Source: JBAYOE01 sp050950065 (GTDB lineage: Bacteria > Spirochaetota > Spirochaetia > Sphaerochaetales > Sphaerochaetaceae). From it: a stretch of DNA of 64,000 nt. A program made the position numbers and the translations under genes. The stretch covers positions 1 through 64,000 of the forward strand of contig JBMNGX010000006.1 in the NCBI GenBank assembly GCA_050950065.1. The letters are read 5' to 3'. Below are positions 17,651 through 26,397 of this stretch, one piece after another (the first letter of the stretch is position 1; each line of letters starts with the position of its first letter). The notes beneath the pieces were generated by a model, which did no database searches, was not told where the DNA came from, and saw only the letters and a list, made by a program, of their open reading frames with translations.

Positions 17651-18166
17651 ATGAAAAAAGTTTTAATTGTTTTAATCTTTCTTTTTATATCACTCTCTTT
17701 ATTTGCCACAGGGTGGGTATTAGGTTACCAAGTAGGTTTAGATGGATATGTGAGCTCTTCTTACAACTTGGATGAAATATTTCAAGTTGGCTTAAATTTA
17801 AATTTAGTTCCCTCTAAGTTGTATTCACCAATAATAAAGGTGGGAACTCTAATACCAAAAAATATTAATAAAGAGGCCCCTTTAGTAAACTTTGGTCTAA
17901 GTAGTGGAGTTTTTGTTTGGCACAACCACCTTTTAAAAAATGCCTTTAGGCGTCAGAGTGCTCAAATGCCAAGAATTGAAGCCTCTTTGATTCTCTCATT
18001 TACTGAGCCAGTTTTGCATTCTGCTTCATTATTGTTTAAACCTTTTAACTACACCTTTGGCGACAAAGAGGTTGCTGTAGGTTCTGCTTACTTAGTTTAT
18101 AACTTTGAAGCAAATGATTTTGGGTGGGGAATAAGGGTGTTCGAAATAAATCATTGGTTATTTTGA
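17651..18166 (+). CDS. Exported protein of unknown function
   Basis: 171 residues. A hydrophobic N-terminal segment (MKKVLIVLIFLFISLSLFA) looks like a signal peptide. The rest is rich in aromatic residues and alternating hydrophobic stretches, which could be beta strands of a small outer-membrane barrel. It starts one base after the lipoprotein stop codon and precedes another small exported protein, so the three are probably one operon. I do not recognise the family. Confidence 0.6.
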   Translation: MKKVLIVLIFLFISLSLFATGWVLGYQVGLDGYVSSSYNLDEIFQVGLNLNLVPSKLYSPIIKVGTLIPKNINKEAPLVNFGLSSGVFVWHNHLLKNAFRRQSAQMPRIEASLILSFTEPVLHSASLLFKPFNYTFGDKEVAVGSAYLVYNFEANDFGWGIRVFEINHWLF

Positions 18167-18175
18167 GGAGTTAGG

Positions 18176-18667
18176 ATGAGAAAAACAGTTTTAGTTGTTG
18201 CAATATTATTACTCATTACACCCCTTTTTGCCTCTAAATTTGCCCTCTCCATTGGAACGTACGATGCACTTAAAAGTGAAGAGGGACTTGATGCCCAACT
18301 TGGAGCATTTTATGGAATTGGACCAAGGTGGGAGTTAGAGGGCTCACTTATTACTAAAATAACACCAAAACCTTTTACTACAATGGGTGCAAAACTAGGA
18401 GTGAACTACTCCTTGTTAGGCCCTGTTTATAAAAATGAGAAAGAAGTTAGCACCTACGCAACGATGTATGTAGGGGCAGGGGTGATGGGAAATTTTGTTG
18501 GCTCTTACGATGTTGGCCCGTATATTCAAATCACTCCTCTATCTGTTGGTGGTGAAGAATTTCGTCTCAGAGAACGAACTTTAACAGGTGGTCTCTATTA
18601 CAATGTTATAAAAAATAGCTTAACTTTTTATTGGAGTCTTTTCTCTTTAGATTTTTTCATCAAATAA
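18176..18667 (+). CDS. Exported protein of unknown function, possible small beta-barrel
   Basis: 163 residues with a signal peptide (MRKTVLVVAILLLITPLFAS) and then short amphipathic strands rich in Gly, Tyr and Thr, ending in FWSLFSLDFFIK. The pattern suggests an outer-membrane or periplasmic beta protein. GAGGAG overlaps the previous stop codon and serves as ribosome-binding site. Function unknown; it is linked to the phospholipase-D-like lipoprotein by position. Confidence 0.6.
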   Translation: MRKTVLVVAILLLITPLFASKFALSIGTYDALKSEEGLDAQLGAFYGIGPRWELEGSLITKITPKPFTTMGAKLGVNYSLLGPVYKNEKEVSTYATMYVGAGVMGNFVGSYDVGPYIQITPLSVGGEEFRLRERTLTGGLYYNVIKNSLTFYWSLFSLDFFIK

Positions 18668-18731
18668 CCAAAGGCATTTGATTTATCCCATTCTCATATT
18701 TATATGTACTCATTATGACGCAGATAATTTG

Positions 18732-18760
18732 TTGTATTAGTAAAATTTACGGTGTATGAT
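18732..18760 (+). promoter_or_regulatory. Promoter of metallo-beta-lactamase-fold gene
   Basis: TTGTAT (18732-18737), 17-base spacer, TATGAT (18755-18760), then AGGGGGC as ribosome-binding site before the ATG at 18781. Confidence 0.65.
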
Positions 18761-18780
18761 GGTAAACAAGGGGGCAGTTT

Positions 18781-19611
18781 ATGATAAAATTAACAACCTT
18801 AGTAGAGAACAAAACACACCCCAGCTCATCATTAAAATATGAGCACGGTTTTTCAATGTTAGTGGAAAAAGGGGATAAAAAGATTCTTTTTGATACAGGA
18901 AAAAGTGACCTGTTCATTGAAAATAGTGAAAAACTTAATATCAATTTAAATAGTATAGATCACTTAGTTATTAGTCATGGCCACTACGATCACAGTGGTG
19001 GAGTAAAAAGCTTATTAGAAAAGTATCGTTATGATAATCTGAAAATGTGGACTGGAAGAGGATTTGAAGATAAAAAGTACAGCGATGAAAAGCCACTACG
19101 CTACTTAGGAATAGATTTTGATCATGAATTTGTTAGTAAGCACAATGTTATTTGGCACTCAGTTTGTGCTAAGACAGTTATGATTGAAAAAGGGGTGTGG
19201 TTAGTCTCTAAGTTTGATTCACATTACGATTTTGAAGAAGTAAATCCCCGCTTTGTAGTAAAAAGGTACGATGGAACAGTTGAGATTGATGACTTTAGCG
19301 ATGAAGTTGCCTTAGTTGCCGACTCTCCAAAAGGGTTGGTGGTAATTGTTGGGTGTTCTCACCCTGGAATATTGAGCATTATTAAAACTATTGAAAATCT
19401 TTTCTCTAAACCTATTTATGCTTTGATTGGGGGAATTCACCTCTATGATGCTTCTGATGAAAAAAGAGAGAAGGTTTTAAAAGAGTTGGTTAAAAAGAAG
19501 ATCACCCTATTAGGGGCGTGCCATTGCACAGGAAGTGAGGCTTTAGGTTATCTTAAAGAGAAGTGCAAAGGATTTTATACCAACATTACTGGGACAGTAA
19601 CTGAAATTTAA
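18781..19611 (+). CDS. Metallo-beta-lactamase-fold hydrolase
   Basis: Cytoplasmic protein of 276 residues. The metal-binding HxHxDH motif is intact (SHGHYDHSGG near residue 65), and downstream metal ligands lie in VGCSHPGI (~195) and GACHCTGSEA (~245). The spacing and the CHCTG segment match the subgroup often annotated as related to the methanopterin enzyme ribofuranosylaminobenzene 5'-phosphate synthase, although members in bacteria have no established function. It appears to be a single-gene unit with its own promoter. Confidence 0.85.
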   Translation: MIKLTTLVENKTHPSSSLKYEHGFSMLVEKGDKKILFDTGKSDLFIENSEKLNINLNSIDHLVISHGHYDHSGGVKSLLEKYRYDNLKMWTGRGFEDKKYSDEKPLRYLGIDFDHEFVSKHNVIWHSVCAKTVMIEKGVWLVSKFDSHYDFEEVNPRFVVKRYDGTVEIDDFSDEVALVADSPKGLVVIVGCSHPGILSIIKTIENLFSKPIYALIGGIHLYDASDEKREKVLKELVKKKITLLGACHCTGSEALGYLKEKCKGFYTNITGTVTEI

Positions 19612-19613
19612 GT

Positions 19614-19642
19614 TTGACCTGGTGAGACTCTTAATTTATTAT
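19614..19642 (+). promoter_or_regulatory. Promoter of hemerythrin/PAS gene
   Basis: TTGACC (19614-19619), 17-base spacer, TATTAT (19637-19642), overlapping the end of the preceding gene by no bases. A TTGC-N6-GCAA inverted repeat lies downstream near 19655 and GGAAGGAG precedes the start codon. Confidence 0.65.
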
Positions 19643-19693
19643 ATCTAACTAAAAAGTTGCAAAATCGCAAAAAAATGGGAAGGAGCTGTAATT

Positions 19694-20857
19694 ATGGTTG
19701 CAAAAACAAAGATAAAGAGATTTGAAATACTAATTCCCTACTGTTTGGGCCTTAGAGAGCCCTCAAAGAATAAAAAGAACTTAGCAAAGGCTAAAGATCT
19801 TTTTCCAACTGTCACTGCTCAAGAGACACTGGAGTTAGTTGATATAGTAATTTTAACTGTTCAAGATATGGAACAAGTAAAACCGATAGTAACTAGAATG
19901 CTCCACTCCTTTACTAAAGGATTAACTGCTACTTCACGCCCATTTAAAAGGGGAATCCCTTTTGTTGAAAAAATGTTAGAGGCGAACGATCAAATCAATA
20001 CCTTTCTAGATTCAATGATGCCAACAATTGCTCAAATCAACAAAAATAAAGATGTTGCTAAAGGGAAAGAGGAGATTAGAAAAGTTCTTTTGGAGTTGGA
20101 GATTTTGCAAAGACACTACATTGTCAAAGAGAACCACCTCTTTCCTATCGTAGAAACATACATCCAAGAAAGCAGATGTACCCAACTTATGTGGTCTATC
20201 CATGACGACATAAGAAGAAACATTAAAATCTTAAAAATTGAGTTAGAAAACGATAAAAGTATTGAAGAACTAAATGCAATTATTGGCGATCTCTTTTTTG
20301 ACATGCGCTCAATGATCTTTAGAGAGGAGCAAGTTTTATTTCCTGCTGTATTACACCGACTTCCTGAAGAGGTCATTAAAGGTTTTGATAAAGAGCAGTT
20401 TGATGAAAAACAGGCAGATCCTTCTAGTGCCAAAGTTGATAAAGACTTAAAAATAGATTTAATTACAGGAAATCCTACTGCCTCTCAATTAGTTCAAATA
20501 TTTAACACCCTCCCTGTCGATATAACATTAGTTGATAACGAAGATAGAGTGGTTTATTTTAATACCCCAGCTACACGTCTATTTCCCCGTTCAAAAAGTG
20601 TCGTTGGGCGAACTGTACAAAACTGCCACCCTCCAGAGAGTGTCGACATCGTAGAAAAAATCTTAAAAGCCTTTAGAGAAAAAAGAGAAAGTGAAGCAAG
20701 TTTTAGGATAATGATGAAAGGCCGCTATATACTTATAAGCTACTATCCCATCTACAACAGTGATGGATCTTATGCAGGGACAATGGAGGTCTCCCAAGAC
20801 ATTACAGATCTCAAAACACTAGAGGGGGAGAGACGCCTATTAAGTTGGGATAAGTAG
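19694..20857 (+). CDS. Hemerythrin-like/PAS sensor protein
   Basis: 387 residues with no membrane segment. The middle (~90-240) is a four-helix hemerythrin-like domain with candidate di-iron ligands in RHYIVKENHLFP, MWSIHDDIRR and FREEQVLFPAVLH. A PAS domain of the haem/flavin type fills ~265-385 (TLPVDITLVDNEDRVVYFN, then NCHPPESVDIVEKIL). It shares this layout with the gene at 34776. Such proteins are common in strict anaerobes and are thought to sense oxygen or nitric oxide; the output partner is not obvious because there is no kinase or cyclase domain. It ends one base before the convergent YjbQ gene stops. Confidence 0.75.
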   Translation: MVAKTKIKRFEILIPYCLGLREPSKNKKNLAKAKDLFPTVTAQETLELVDIVILTVQDMEQVKPIVTRMLHSFTKGLTATSRPFKRGIPFVEKMLEANDQINTFLDSMMPTIAQINKNKDVAKGKEEIRKVLLELEILQRHYIVKENHLFPIVETYIQESRCTQLMWSIHDDIRRNIKILKIELENDKSIEELNAIIGDLFFDMRSMIFREEQVLFPAVLHRLPEEVIKGFDKEQFDEKQADPSSAKVDKDLKIDLITGNPTASQLVQIFNTLPVDITLVDNEDRVVYFNTPATRLFPRSKSVVGRTVQNCHPPESVDIVEKILKAFREKRESEASFRIMMKGRYILISYYPIYNSDGSYAGTMEVSQDITDLKTLEGERRLLSWDK

Positions 20858-21274
20858 TTAAATTCCAATAATTTTAATTAAAGCTCTCTTTTCCCTTTTC
20901 CCATCAAACTCGTAGTAGAAGATTTGTTCCCATTGGCCTAAATCTAACTTCCCTTCGGTGATGGCAACTACAACCTCACGCCCCATAATGGTCCTTTTTA
21001 AGTGGGCCTCTGCATTATCGTCGTAGTTATTGTGTAGGTATTGTTCAGAGGGTTTTTCAGGTGCTAACTTTTCAAGCCAAACTTCCCAGTCGTTGTGCAA
21101 TCCCACCTCATCGGCATTGATGAAGACACTGGCAGTAATGTGCATGGCATTTACTAAGACCAATCCTTCTTGGATGCCACTCTCGCTTACAGCATGTTGA
21201 ACGTCACTGGTAATATTTTTTAAGGCGCGGCGAGTTGGCAACTTTAAGAGTAACTCTTTTCTAAAAGTTTTCAT
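20858..21274 (-). CDS. YjbQ/UPF0047 family protein, copy 1
   Basis: 138 residues matching the YjbQ family, small homotrimeric enzymes with secondary thiamine-phosphate-synthase activity in vitro and no settled role. Conserved segments seen: NAMHITASVFIN, YDDNAEAHLKRTIMGREV and WEQIFYYEFDGKREKR. It is the downstream member of a tandem pair; by hand alignment about three quarters of residues are identical to copy 2, including the histidine and the acidic residues expected for the active site. It has its own AGGAGG ribosome-binding site. Confidence 0.85.
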   Translation of the reverse strand: MKTFRKELLLKLPTRRALKNITSDVQHAVSESGIQEGLVLVNAMHITASVFINADEVGLHNDWEVWLEKLAPEKPSEQYLHNNYDDNAEAHLKRTIMGREVVVAITEGKLDLGQWEQIFYYEFDGKREKRALIKIIGI

Positions 21275-21327
21275 CTCTTAGCCTCCTGTACAACTATTGT
21301 ATCATACCGGAAACTGCACTGCACCTT

Positions 21328-21744
21328 TTAAGAGCCTATAATCTTAATCAGAGCTCTTTTCTCTCTTTTGCCATCCAATTCATAATAAAATATTTGCTCC
21401 CAAGGGCCAAAGTCTAATTTCCCTTTGGTAATAGCGATAACACTCTCACGCCCCATAATAGTTCTTTTCAAATGGGCATCAGCATTATCTTCATAACTGT
21501 TGTGTTGGTATTGGCTGTAAGGCTTTTCAGGAGCAAGTTTTTCTAACCATATTTCGTAATCGTTATGAAGGCCTCTTTCATCATCGTTTATGAAGACACT
21601 GGCTGTTATGTGCATAGCATTAACTAATACTAATCCCTCTTTAATTCCACTTTCGTCTATAGATTGTTGTACCAAGGAGGTGATATTGATAATCGAACGA
21701 CGAGTTGAAGTGTTGAAATAGAGCTCTTTTCTGTATGTTTTCAT
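21328..21744 (-). CDS. YjbQ/UPF0047 family protein, copy 2
   Basis: 138 residues, tandem paralogue of the gene 54 bases downstream. The same core motifs are present (MHITASVFIN, DNADAHLKRTIMGRES, WEQIFYYELDGKREKR). Divergence is concentrated in residues 9-30 and at scattered surface positions, as expected of an old duplication kept under selection. GGAGGAA lies before the ATG. Both copies could be expressed from one promoter upstream of this gene, in the short region shared with the divergent glycosyltransferase-like gene. Confidence 0.85.
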   Translation of the reverse strand: MKTYRKELYFNTSTRRSIINITSLVQQSIDESGIKEGLVLVNAMHITASVFINDDERGLHNDYEIWLEKLAPEKPYSQYQHNSYEDNADAHLKRTIMGRESVIAITKGKLDFGPWEQIFYYELDGKREKRALIKIIGS

Positions 21745-21810
21745 CTATTGTTCCTCCGCTGTTGCCATGGTACCATAAATTATAACTAAAAATTTCAAAA
21801 GGGGAACAAG

Positions 21811-22530
21811 ATGAAAAAACCGTTAGTTTCAATCGTCCTGGCAACGAATGATTCGGTAAGCGACATAAACATCTCTTTAAAGTCACTTCTTGATCAAAAC
21901 TACCAAAACATTGAGATTATAATTGCCGATTATGGAAAGAAAGGGAAAGGGATGGAGAGTACCCAAAAATACCAATACTTTCACATACCAGGCTCGTTTG
22001 CAAATGGGATGAATGAGGCAATTAAAAAAACAAAAGGGGAATATCTTTTACTAGTTGGCCCTAACCAAGAGGCTCATGAAAGTTGGACCCGTAAAGCAAT
22101 TGGAGAATTTGATCGTCTTAAAGTTGATGTTCTTAGATGTGCAACAATGTACAGCGATGGAAGAATTGAGATGCCTTTAGAGCGCAATAAATGGGTAAAA
22201 CAGCTCAACAGTGAAATCAATATTGAACTTCCCTCAGTTATTTTTAAAAAAGAGCTTGCTGGGAAATTTAGTGGTCAAAATGTAAATATTGCCCAGTGGG
22301 AATTTTGGTCTAGCACTGTAAGAAATGCTAAAGTACACACCCTTGTAGACTTTGTTGCCTCCTTTGTCCCAAGTGAAGATAACATCATGGAAGATGAGAG
22401 TAAGTCATTTTTAAAAGGGGCTATAAAAATAATGGAAGAGAACAAGAAATATATTAAAAACCCAATAACAAAACTTATCCACCAAGCAAAGATTAAAAAA
22501 GTGGCTAAAAAATTAGAAGAGGAAAATTAA
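21811..22530 (+). CDS. Family-2 glycosyltransferase-like protein
   Basis: 239 residues starting with the GT-A type nucleotide-sugar-binding segment (PLVSIVLATNDS, then SLLDQNYQNIEIIIADYG). The usual DXD metal-binding motif is not obvious: where it is expected there is LLLVGPNQEA. The protein may therefore be an unusual or inactive member. The C-terminal ~40 residues are lysine-rich and helical. It ends immediately before the VOC gene (TAA then ATG), so the two are co-transcribed. Confidence 0.65.
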   Translation: MKKPLVSIVLATNDSVSDINISLKSLLDQNYQNIEIIIADYGKKGKGMESTQKYQYFHIPGSFANGMNEAIKKTKGEYLLLVGPNQEAHESWTRKAIGEFDRLKVDVLRCATMYSDGRIEMPLERNKWVKQLNSEINIELPSVIFKKELAGKFSGQNVNIAQWEFWSSTVRNAKVHTLVDFVASFVPSEDNIMEDESKSFLKGAIKIMEENKKYIKNPITKLIHQAKIKKVAKKLEEEN

Positions 22531-22890
22531 ATGGATTTTAGATGGACTACATTGAGAGTTAAAGATTACGAAAAATCGTTGGAGTTTTATAGAGATATCG
22601 TACAGCTGCCTGTTAAAACAGAATTTACAATGGGTGAAAATGGGCGCTTTGCTTTTTTAGGTGAAGGGGAGACTCAAATAGAATTGATTCATCGCCCAAA
22701 TGATGAGAAAATATTTGGAGATGCTATTACCATCGGCTTTAGAGTTGACTCACTAGATGATATGATAGAGTTCCTAAAAGAGAAAAATATTGAAATTGTT
22801 GGAGGACCTGTACAACCAACGGAAGACATTAGATTTATATACGTCTTAGATCCCAACGGTTTAAAGGTACAATTCTCAGAGTCTTTGTAA
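22531..22890 (+). CDS. VOC-superfamily (glyoxalase/bleomycin-resistance-like) protein
   Basis: 119 residues forming one vicinal-oxygen-chelate domain. Seen: RWTTLRVKDYEKSLEFYRDI at the start, QIELIH in the middle and IYVLDPNGLKVQFSES at the end, which carry typical metal-ligand positions (Glu/His). Length fits lactoylglutathione-lyase-like or fosfomycin/bleomycin-resistance-like proteins; the substrate is not known. The start follows the previous stop codon directly and uses GAGGAAA within the end of that gene. Confidence 0.8.
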   Translation: MDFRWTTLRVKDYEKSLEFYRDIVQLPVKTEFTMGENGRFAFLGEGETQIELIHRPNDEKIFGDAITIGFRVDSLDDMIEFLKEKNIEIVGGPVQPTEDIRFIYVLDPNGLKVQFSESL

Positions 22891-22899
22891 ACTAATTTG

Positions 22900-22928
22900 T
22901 TGCTAGTTTTCCACAAGTATCTTAAAAT
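22900..22928 (+). promoter_or_regulatory. Promoter of EAL-protein gene, leaderless candidate
   Basis: TTGCTA (22900-22905), 17-base spacer, TAAAAT (22923-22928). The start codon GTG at 22935 lies six bases further on, where transcription itself would begin. Confidence 0.65.
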
Positions 22929-22934
22929 GTCCAA

Positions 22935-25550
22935 GTGGTGAATTTTACAAAAAAAATAGTTAAAAGAACTCTGCTTGTTGTTGTTTTAGCAATAATTTTT
23001 CTATTACTCTATTTACAATATGTAAAGTTAGAGCAGCAAAGTGGGCTCGACAAATTAATTGTTGAGCACACTGGGCATCTGGGATTAATTGACTACATGG
23101 TAGAATCGCGCTACCACGAATACCACTCAACCCTTAAGTTGGTTGCCAACTCAAATGAGTTTGCCAATTACTTAGAAGAGTTTTCAACTGAAAATAGAGA
23201 AGAGCTAAAGGCTCTTTTAAAAAGAATTGCATCTAATCGCCCCTATATAAAAGCACTTCAATTAAAAATGGGAGATAAGTGTGAAGATAATGATTGTTAC
23301 ATCTCCATTTCAGATAAAGATTATGAGATAGAGAGTCTAATTGATCTGTCGTATTGGGAAAGAAGAGCAAGTATTAAAGAGCAAGAGGCAATTAGCTCTC
23401 GATTAAAAATTACTAAAGATCCACAAAGTGGAGCAAATCAGTATGAAATTGCTCTAAGTTACCCCTTGTTAGAACATGGGGTTTTAATGGGGCAGTTGCT
23501 AATGGTAGTAGATGGTTCAGATATCTTAAATATAATTGAACACTTTTTGGATGTGCATCCTAGTGAAATGGGCTTTATCCTATTAGATAGTGGTGGCTCT
23601 GAAGTTTTTTATAAAAGTGCAATAAACTCGATTGAACAACTTCCCTTATTAAAAGAGGATAGTTTAAAGTTCTCAGAAGCTATAACAAATGAGAAAGAGG
23701 GAAACTTTGTTGGTGGGACTAACCACTACTATTTTGTGAAAATCTACCCCGAAAAAGATAGATTTACCTTCTATGAAGGGGGATTTTTAGCCACTGCTAT
23801 GTTCTACTTTTCCCTAGATGAAGTTGAATCCTTATTAGATTCCATCTTAGTTCGCAACAAATATGTTAGATGGGGTTTCTTTGCCTCTTTGTTGACAGTA
23901 GTCGTATTTGCTGTTTTAAGCCTCTTTTCTCGCCGTGATGATAAAGTATTATTGGAACTAAGCAACATTATTTATGAAAAATCTCACGATGGAGTACTAA
24001 TTACAGATAAAAATAGCAACCCCCTTTTTATCAACAGAACTTATCGGCTGATGAGTGCTTTTTCAAACAAAGAGTTAAAAGCATCACCACACAAAGTTAT
24101 CTCTTTATCAGGAAATAAAGTTTCTACTGAAAATATTGAGGAGCTTAACAGCATAGTGTGGGTTAAAGGTAAAAGGCACTCAATCCTATTAAATTTAAGT
24201 GTACTCTCTGCTAGCGATACCTACAAAGATAACGAATATTTAGTTTACCTTTATTCTAATCCAATCAATATAGGAGATGCAGTTGTTGAAGGATCGCTTT
24301 CCTATGATAGTGGAATAAAAGAGATTGAAAGCTATCCACTAAAATTGTTAAGTGAACAAAAAGAGTTAAACGAACAATTTGTAGTTATCTCTTTGAAGTT
24401 AACTAATATGAGTTCAATTGAATCAAAATATTCAATTGATGAACAATACTTACTCTCATCACAAATTAGAAAGAGGATTTCAAGAGCTTTTGATCAAAAT
24501 GATACAATTTTACAATACTCATTAAACCACTATCTTTTAGTTTTAAATGTTTCAGATAAAAGTTATTTACCTCTTTTAGAAAAACTTAAAGATATCTTTG
24601 AAAAACCCTTTGTGATTAACAACAATAAAATAAAACTAGCTTGTCAGATGGGATTGTCAAAAGTGTCCAACCAAGAAGGTGATGTTGAAGTTCTTTTAAG
24701 ACAAAGTAGAATAGCTTTGGCAAGTTTAAACAACTTGGGAAATAGCGATACCGCCATTTATAGCTATGAATTAGATAATAGGTTAGTGCGCAACTTTGAA
24801 ATTTTAAAAAGGTTTCCAGATGCAATTGAAAATAAAGTTATTGAGGTACACTACCAACCAATCATTAACCTTAGAAACAATAAGATTTATTCAGCTGAAG
24901 CACTCTCTAGATGGGAAGATCCCCATTTAAGGAGAGTTGGGCCAAATGAATTTATCCCCGTAGTTGAAGCAAATAATTTAGAACACCTTTTGTACCAATA
25001 TGTTCTTGAAAATGTGTGCCGCTTTTTAAGTCAATTAGAGGGTAATATCTCTGTTTCAGTAAATTTAGGGTATAACGAACTTCAAGATCCAAATTTAATT
25101 AATTTTATCACTGATAGACTAAATATTTACAACATAGAACCAGGAAGACTCAAAGTAGAACTTACTGAAAGAACCCTCATGAGTGATATAAAAAGAGTTA
25201 AAGATATTTTAGGAGATCTTAGAGAGCACAACATAAAAGTTGCCCTCGATGATTTTGGGGTGGGGTTCTCTTCATTAAGTTATCTTCACGACTTAGAGTT
25301 AGATTTAATAAAAATTGATCGCTCATTTATTAAAGATTATCCAGCAAACGATGATGGGATTATTTTAAAAGCGATGGTGAGAATGGCTAAAGAGTTAAAA
25401 ATACCCACTTTGATTGAAGGAATTGAGACTAAAGAGCAACTAAACTTTGTGAAGAGTTTACAAGTAGATTTCTACCAAGGTTTCTATTTCTCTAAAGCTG
25501 TAAATGAACAAGAGTTTAAAAAATTATTTAAAAAGACCAACTTAGTGTAA
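22935..25550 (+). CDS. Membrane-bound cyclic-di-GMP phosphodiesterase (degenerate GGDEF-EAL)
   Basis: 871 residues. One membrane helix near 10-28 and another near 310-335 flank a large extracytoplasmic sensor region. A PAS-like segment (~345-400) and a GGDEF-type domain (~480-610) follow; in the latter the active site reads YSLNHYLL instead of GGDEF, so it is not a cyclase. The C-terminal EAL domain (~630-865) is complete: SAEALSRW, VELTER, ALDDFGVGFSSLSYL, KIDRSF and IEGIET supply metal and catalytic residues. It should hydrolyse cyclic di-GMP, perhaps with GTP sensed by the dead GGDEF domain. The start is GTG 22935 (or GTG 22938), without a ribosome-binding site. The 3' end overlaps the convergent gene by 23 bases. 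Confidence 0.9.
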   Translation: MVNFTKKIVKRTLLVVVLAIIFLLLYLQYVKLEQQSGLDKLIVEHTGHLGLIDYMVESRYHEYHSTLKLVANSNEFANYLEEFSTENREELKALLKRIASNRPYIKALQLKMGDKCEDNDCYISISDKDYEIESLIDLSYWERRASIKEQEAISSRLKITKDPQSGANQYEIALSYPLLEHGVLMGQLLMVVDGSDILNIIEHFLDVHPSEMGFILLDSGGSEVFYKSAINSIEQLPLLKEDSLKFSEAITNEKEGNFVGGTNHYYFVKIYPEKDRFTFYEGGFLATAMFYFSLDEVESLLDSILVRNKYVRWGFFASLLTVVVFAVLSLFSRRDDKVLLELSNIIYEKSHDGVLITDKNSNPLFINRTYRLMSAFSNKELKASPHKVISLSGNKVSTENIEELNSIVWVKGKRHSILLNLSVLSASDTYKDNEYLVYLYSNPINIGDAVVEGSLSYDSGIKEIESYPLKLLSEQKELNEQFVVISLKLTNMSSIESKYSIDEQYLLSSQIRKRISRAFDQNDTILQYSLNHYLLVLNVSDKSYLPLLEKLKDIFEKPFVINNNKIKLACQMGLSKVSNQEGDVEVLLRQSRIALASLNNLGNSDTAIYSYELDNRLVRNFEILKRFPDAIENKVIEVHYQPIINLRNNKIYSAEALSRWEDPHLRRVGPNEFIPVVEANNLEHLLYQYVLENVCRFLSQLEGNISVSVNLGYNELQDPNLINFITDRLNIYNIEPGRLKVELTERTLMSDIKRVKDILGDLREHNIKVALDDFGVGFSSLSYLHDLELDLIKIDRSFIKDYPANDDGIILKAMVRMAKELKIPTLIEGIETKEQLNFVKSLQVDFYQGFYFSKAVNEQEFKKLFKKTNLV

Positions 25551-26391
25551 TGCCACTTTTTTTATCATCAAAAGTAAAAATAAATTTAAAATCTTTAATC
25601 AAACTTACAACAACGGATGATGAGAAAGAGAACTCTTTAGCATATATGTTGATAGGAAAAGCTAAGTTAAGTGCAACTAAGTTTTTATATGAGTAGCCAA
25701 CTTCAGGTAAAACTAAAAACAGATTGTTTTTTAAAGGTTTTATAACCGATTCAACTCTAAAGTTAACCATATGGGTATAACCAAGACTGTAAAAGTCAAA
25801 CAAAGCTAAACTGATAGTCCAATCTTTGTAATCACCATTTATTAAATCTAAAGATGTAGCTAAGTAGTAGTTAATAAAAAAGGAGTGTTGAAAGCCCAAT
25901 GTTAAAGATAGTATATCACCATTGGAATAAATTAAAGAGCTCTCTAAATCTACAGGACCAATTGGGTTGTAAGAGCGAATAGCAACGGTGGGTTGATTTT
26001 CTAAAATTGTTGCTACTTCTAAGTAGTTAAGAAAATCAAATTGGTAGTTGTAACTAACAAACCAATCTTCAGTTTGAAAAACTGCAACATCATAATAAAG
26101 AGCACTTCCCCATTTGAAATCATTTTTACCACCACTAAGTTGGTGTTTATCAAACCTCACTTTAAATAAAGCTTGCTCTAAATCTAATTTTGCCTGTTCA
26201 TCAAATGTTAATTTTAAAGATCCTTTGAGGTTTTTAATCTCTTCAGATTGAAAGTTTAGAGATCCACTAAAAGAGTTCTCATATTTGAAAGGAGAGTAGT
26301 AAAAGTTGTTTGTTAAACTTAAATCAACACTTACAGCAAAGATAAAAGTGGGAAATAAGACAACTATTAAAATAAGAATTTTTCTTCTCAT
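25528..26391 (-). CDS. Exported protein, probable outer-membrane beta-barrel
   Basis: 287 residues with a signal peptide (MRRKILILIVVLFPTFIFA). The rest alternates hydrophobic and polar residues with many aromatics and ends ITLSWSF; a C-terminal Phe is typical of outer-membrane barrels inserted by the BAM complex. I do not recognise a named family. It is the last gene of an operon with a LolA-like protein and two FtsX-type permeases, so it may be the outer-membrane partner of that system (inference). Confidence 0.6.
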   Translation of the reverse strand: MRRKILILIVVLFPTFIFAVSVDLSLTNNFYYSPFKYENSFSGSLNFQSEEIKNLKGSLKLTFDEQAKLDLEQALFKVRFDKHQLSGGKNDFKWGSALYYDVAVFQTEDWFVSYNYQFDFLNYLEVATILENQPTVAIRSYNPIGPVDLESSLIYSNGDILSLTLGFQHSFFINYYLATSLDLINGDYKDWTISLALFDFYSLGYTHMVNFRVESVIKPLKNNLFLVLPEVGYSYKNLVALNLAFPINIYAKEFSFSSSVVVSLIKDFKFIFTFDDKKSGITLSWSF

Positions 26392-26397
26392 TGCTAA

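Noticed and set aside
20858..21744. Direct repeat of about 0.4 kb as a mobile element
   Set aside because: The similarity is fully explained by two tandem YjbQ genes.
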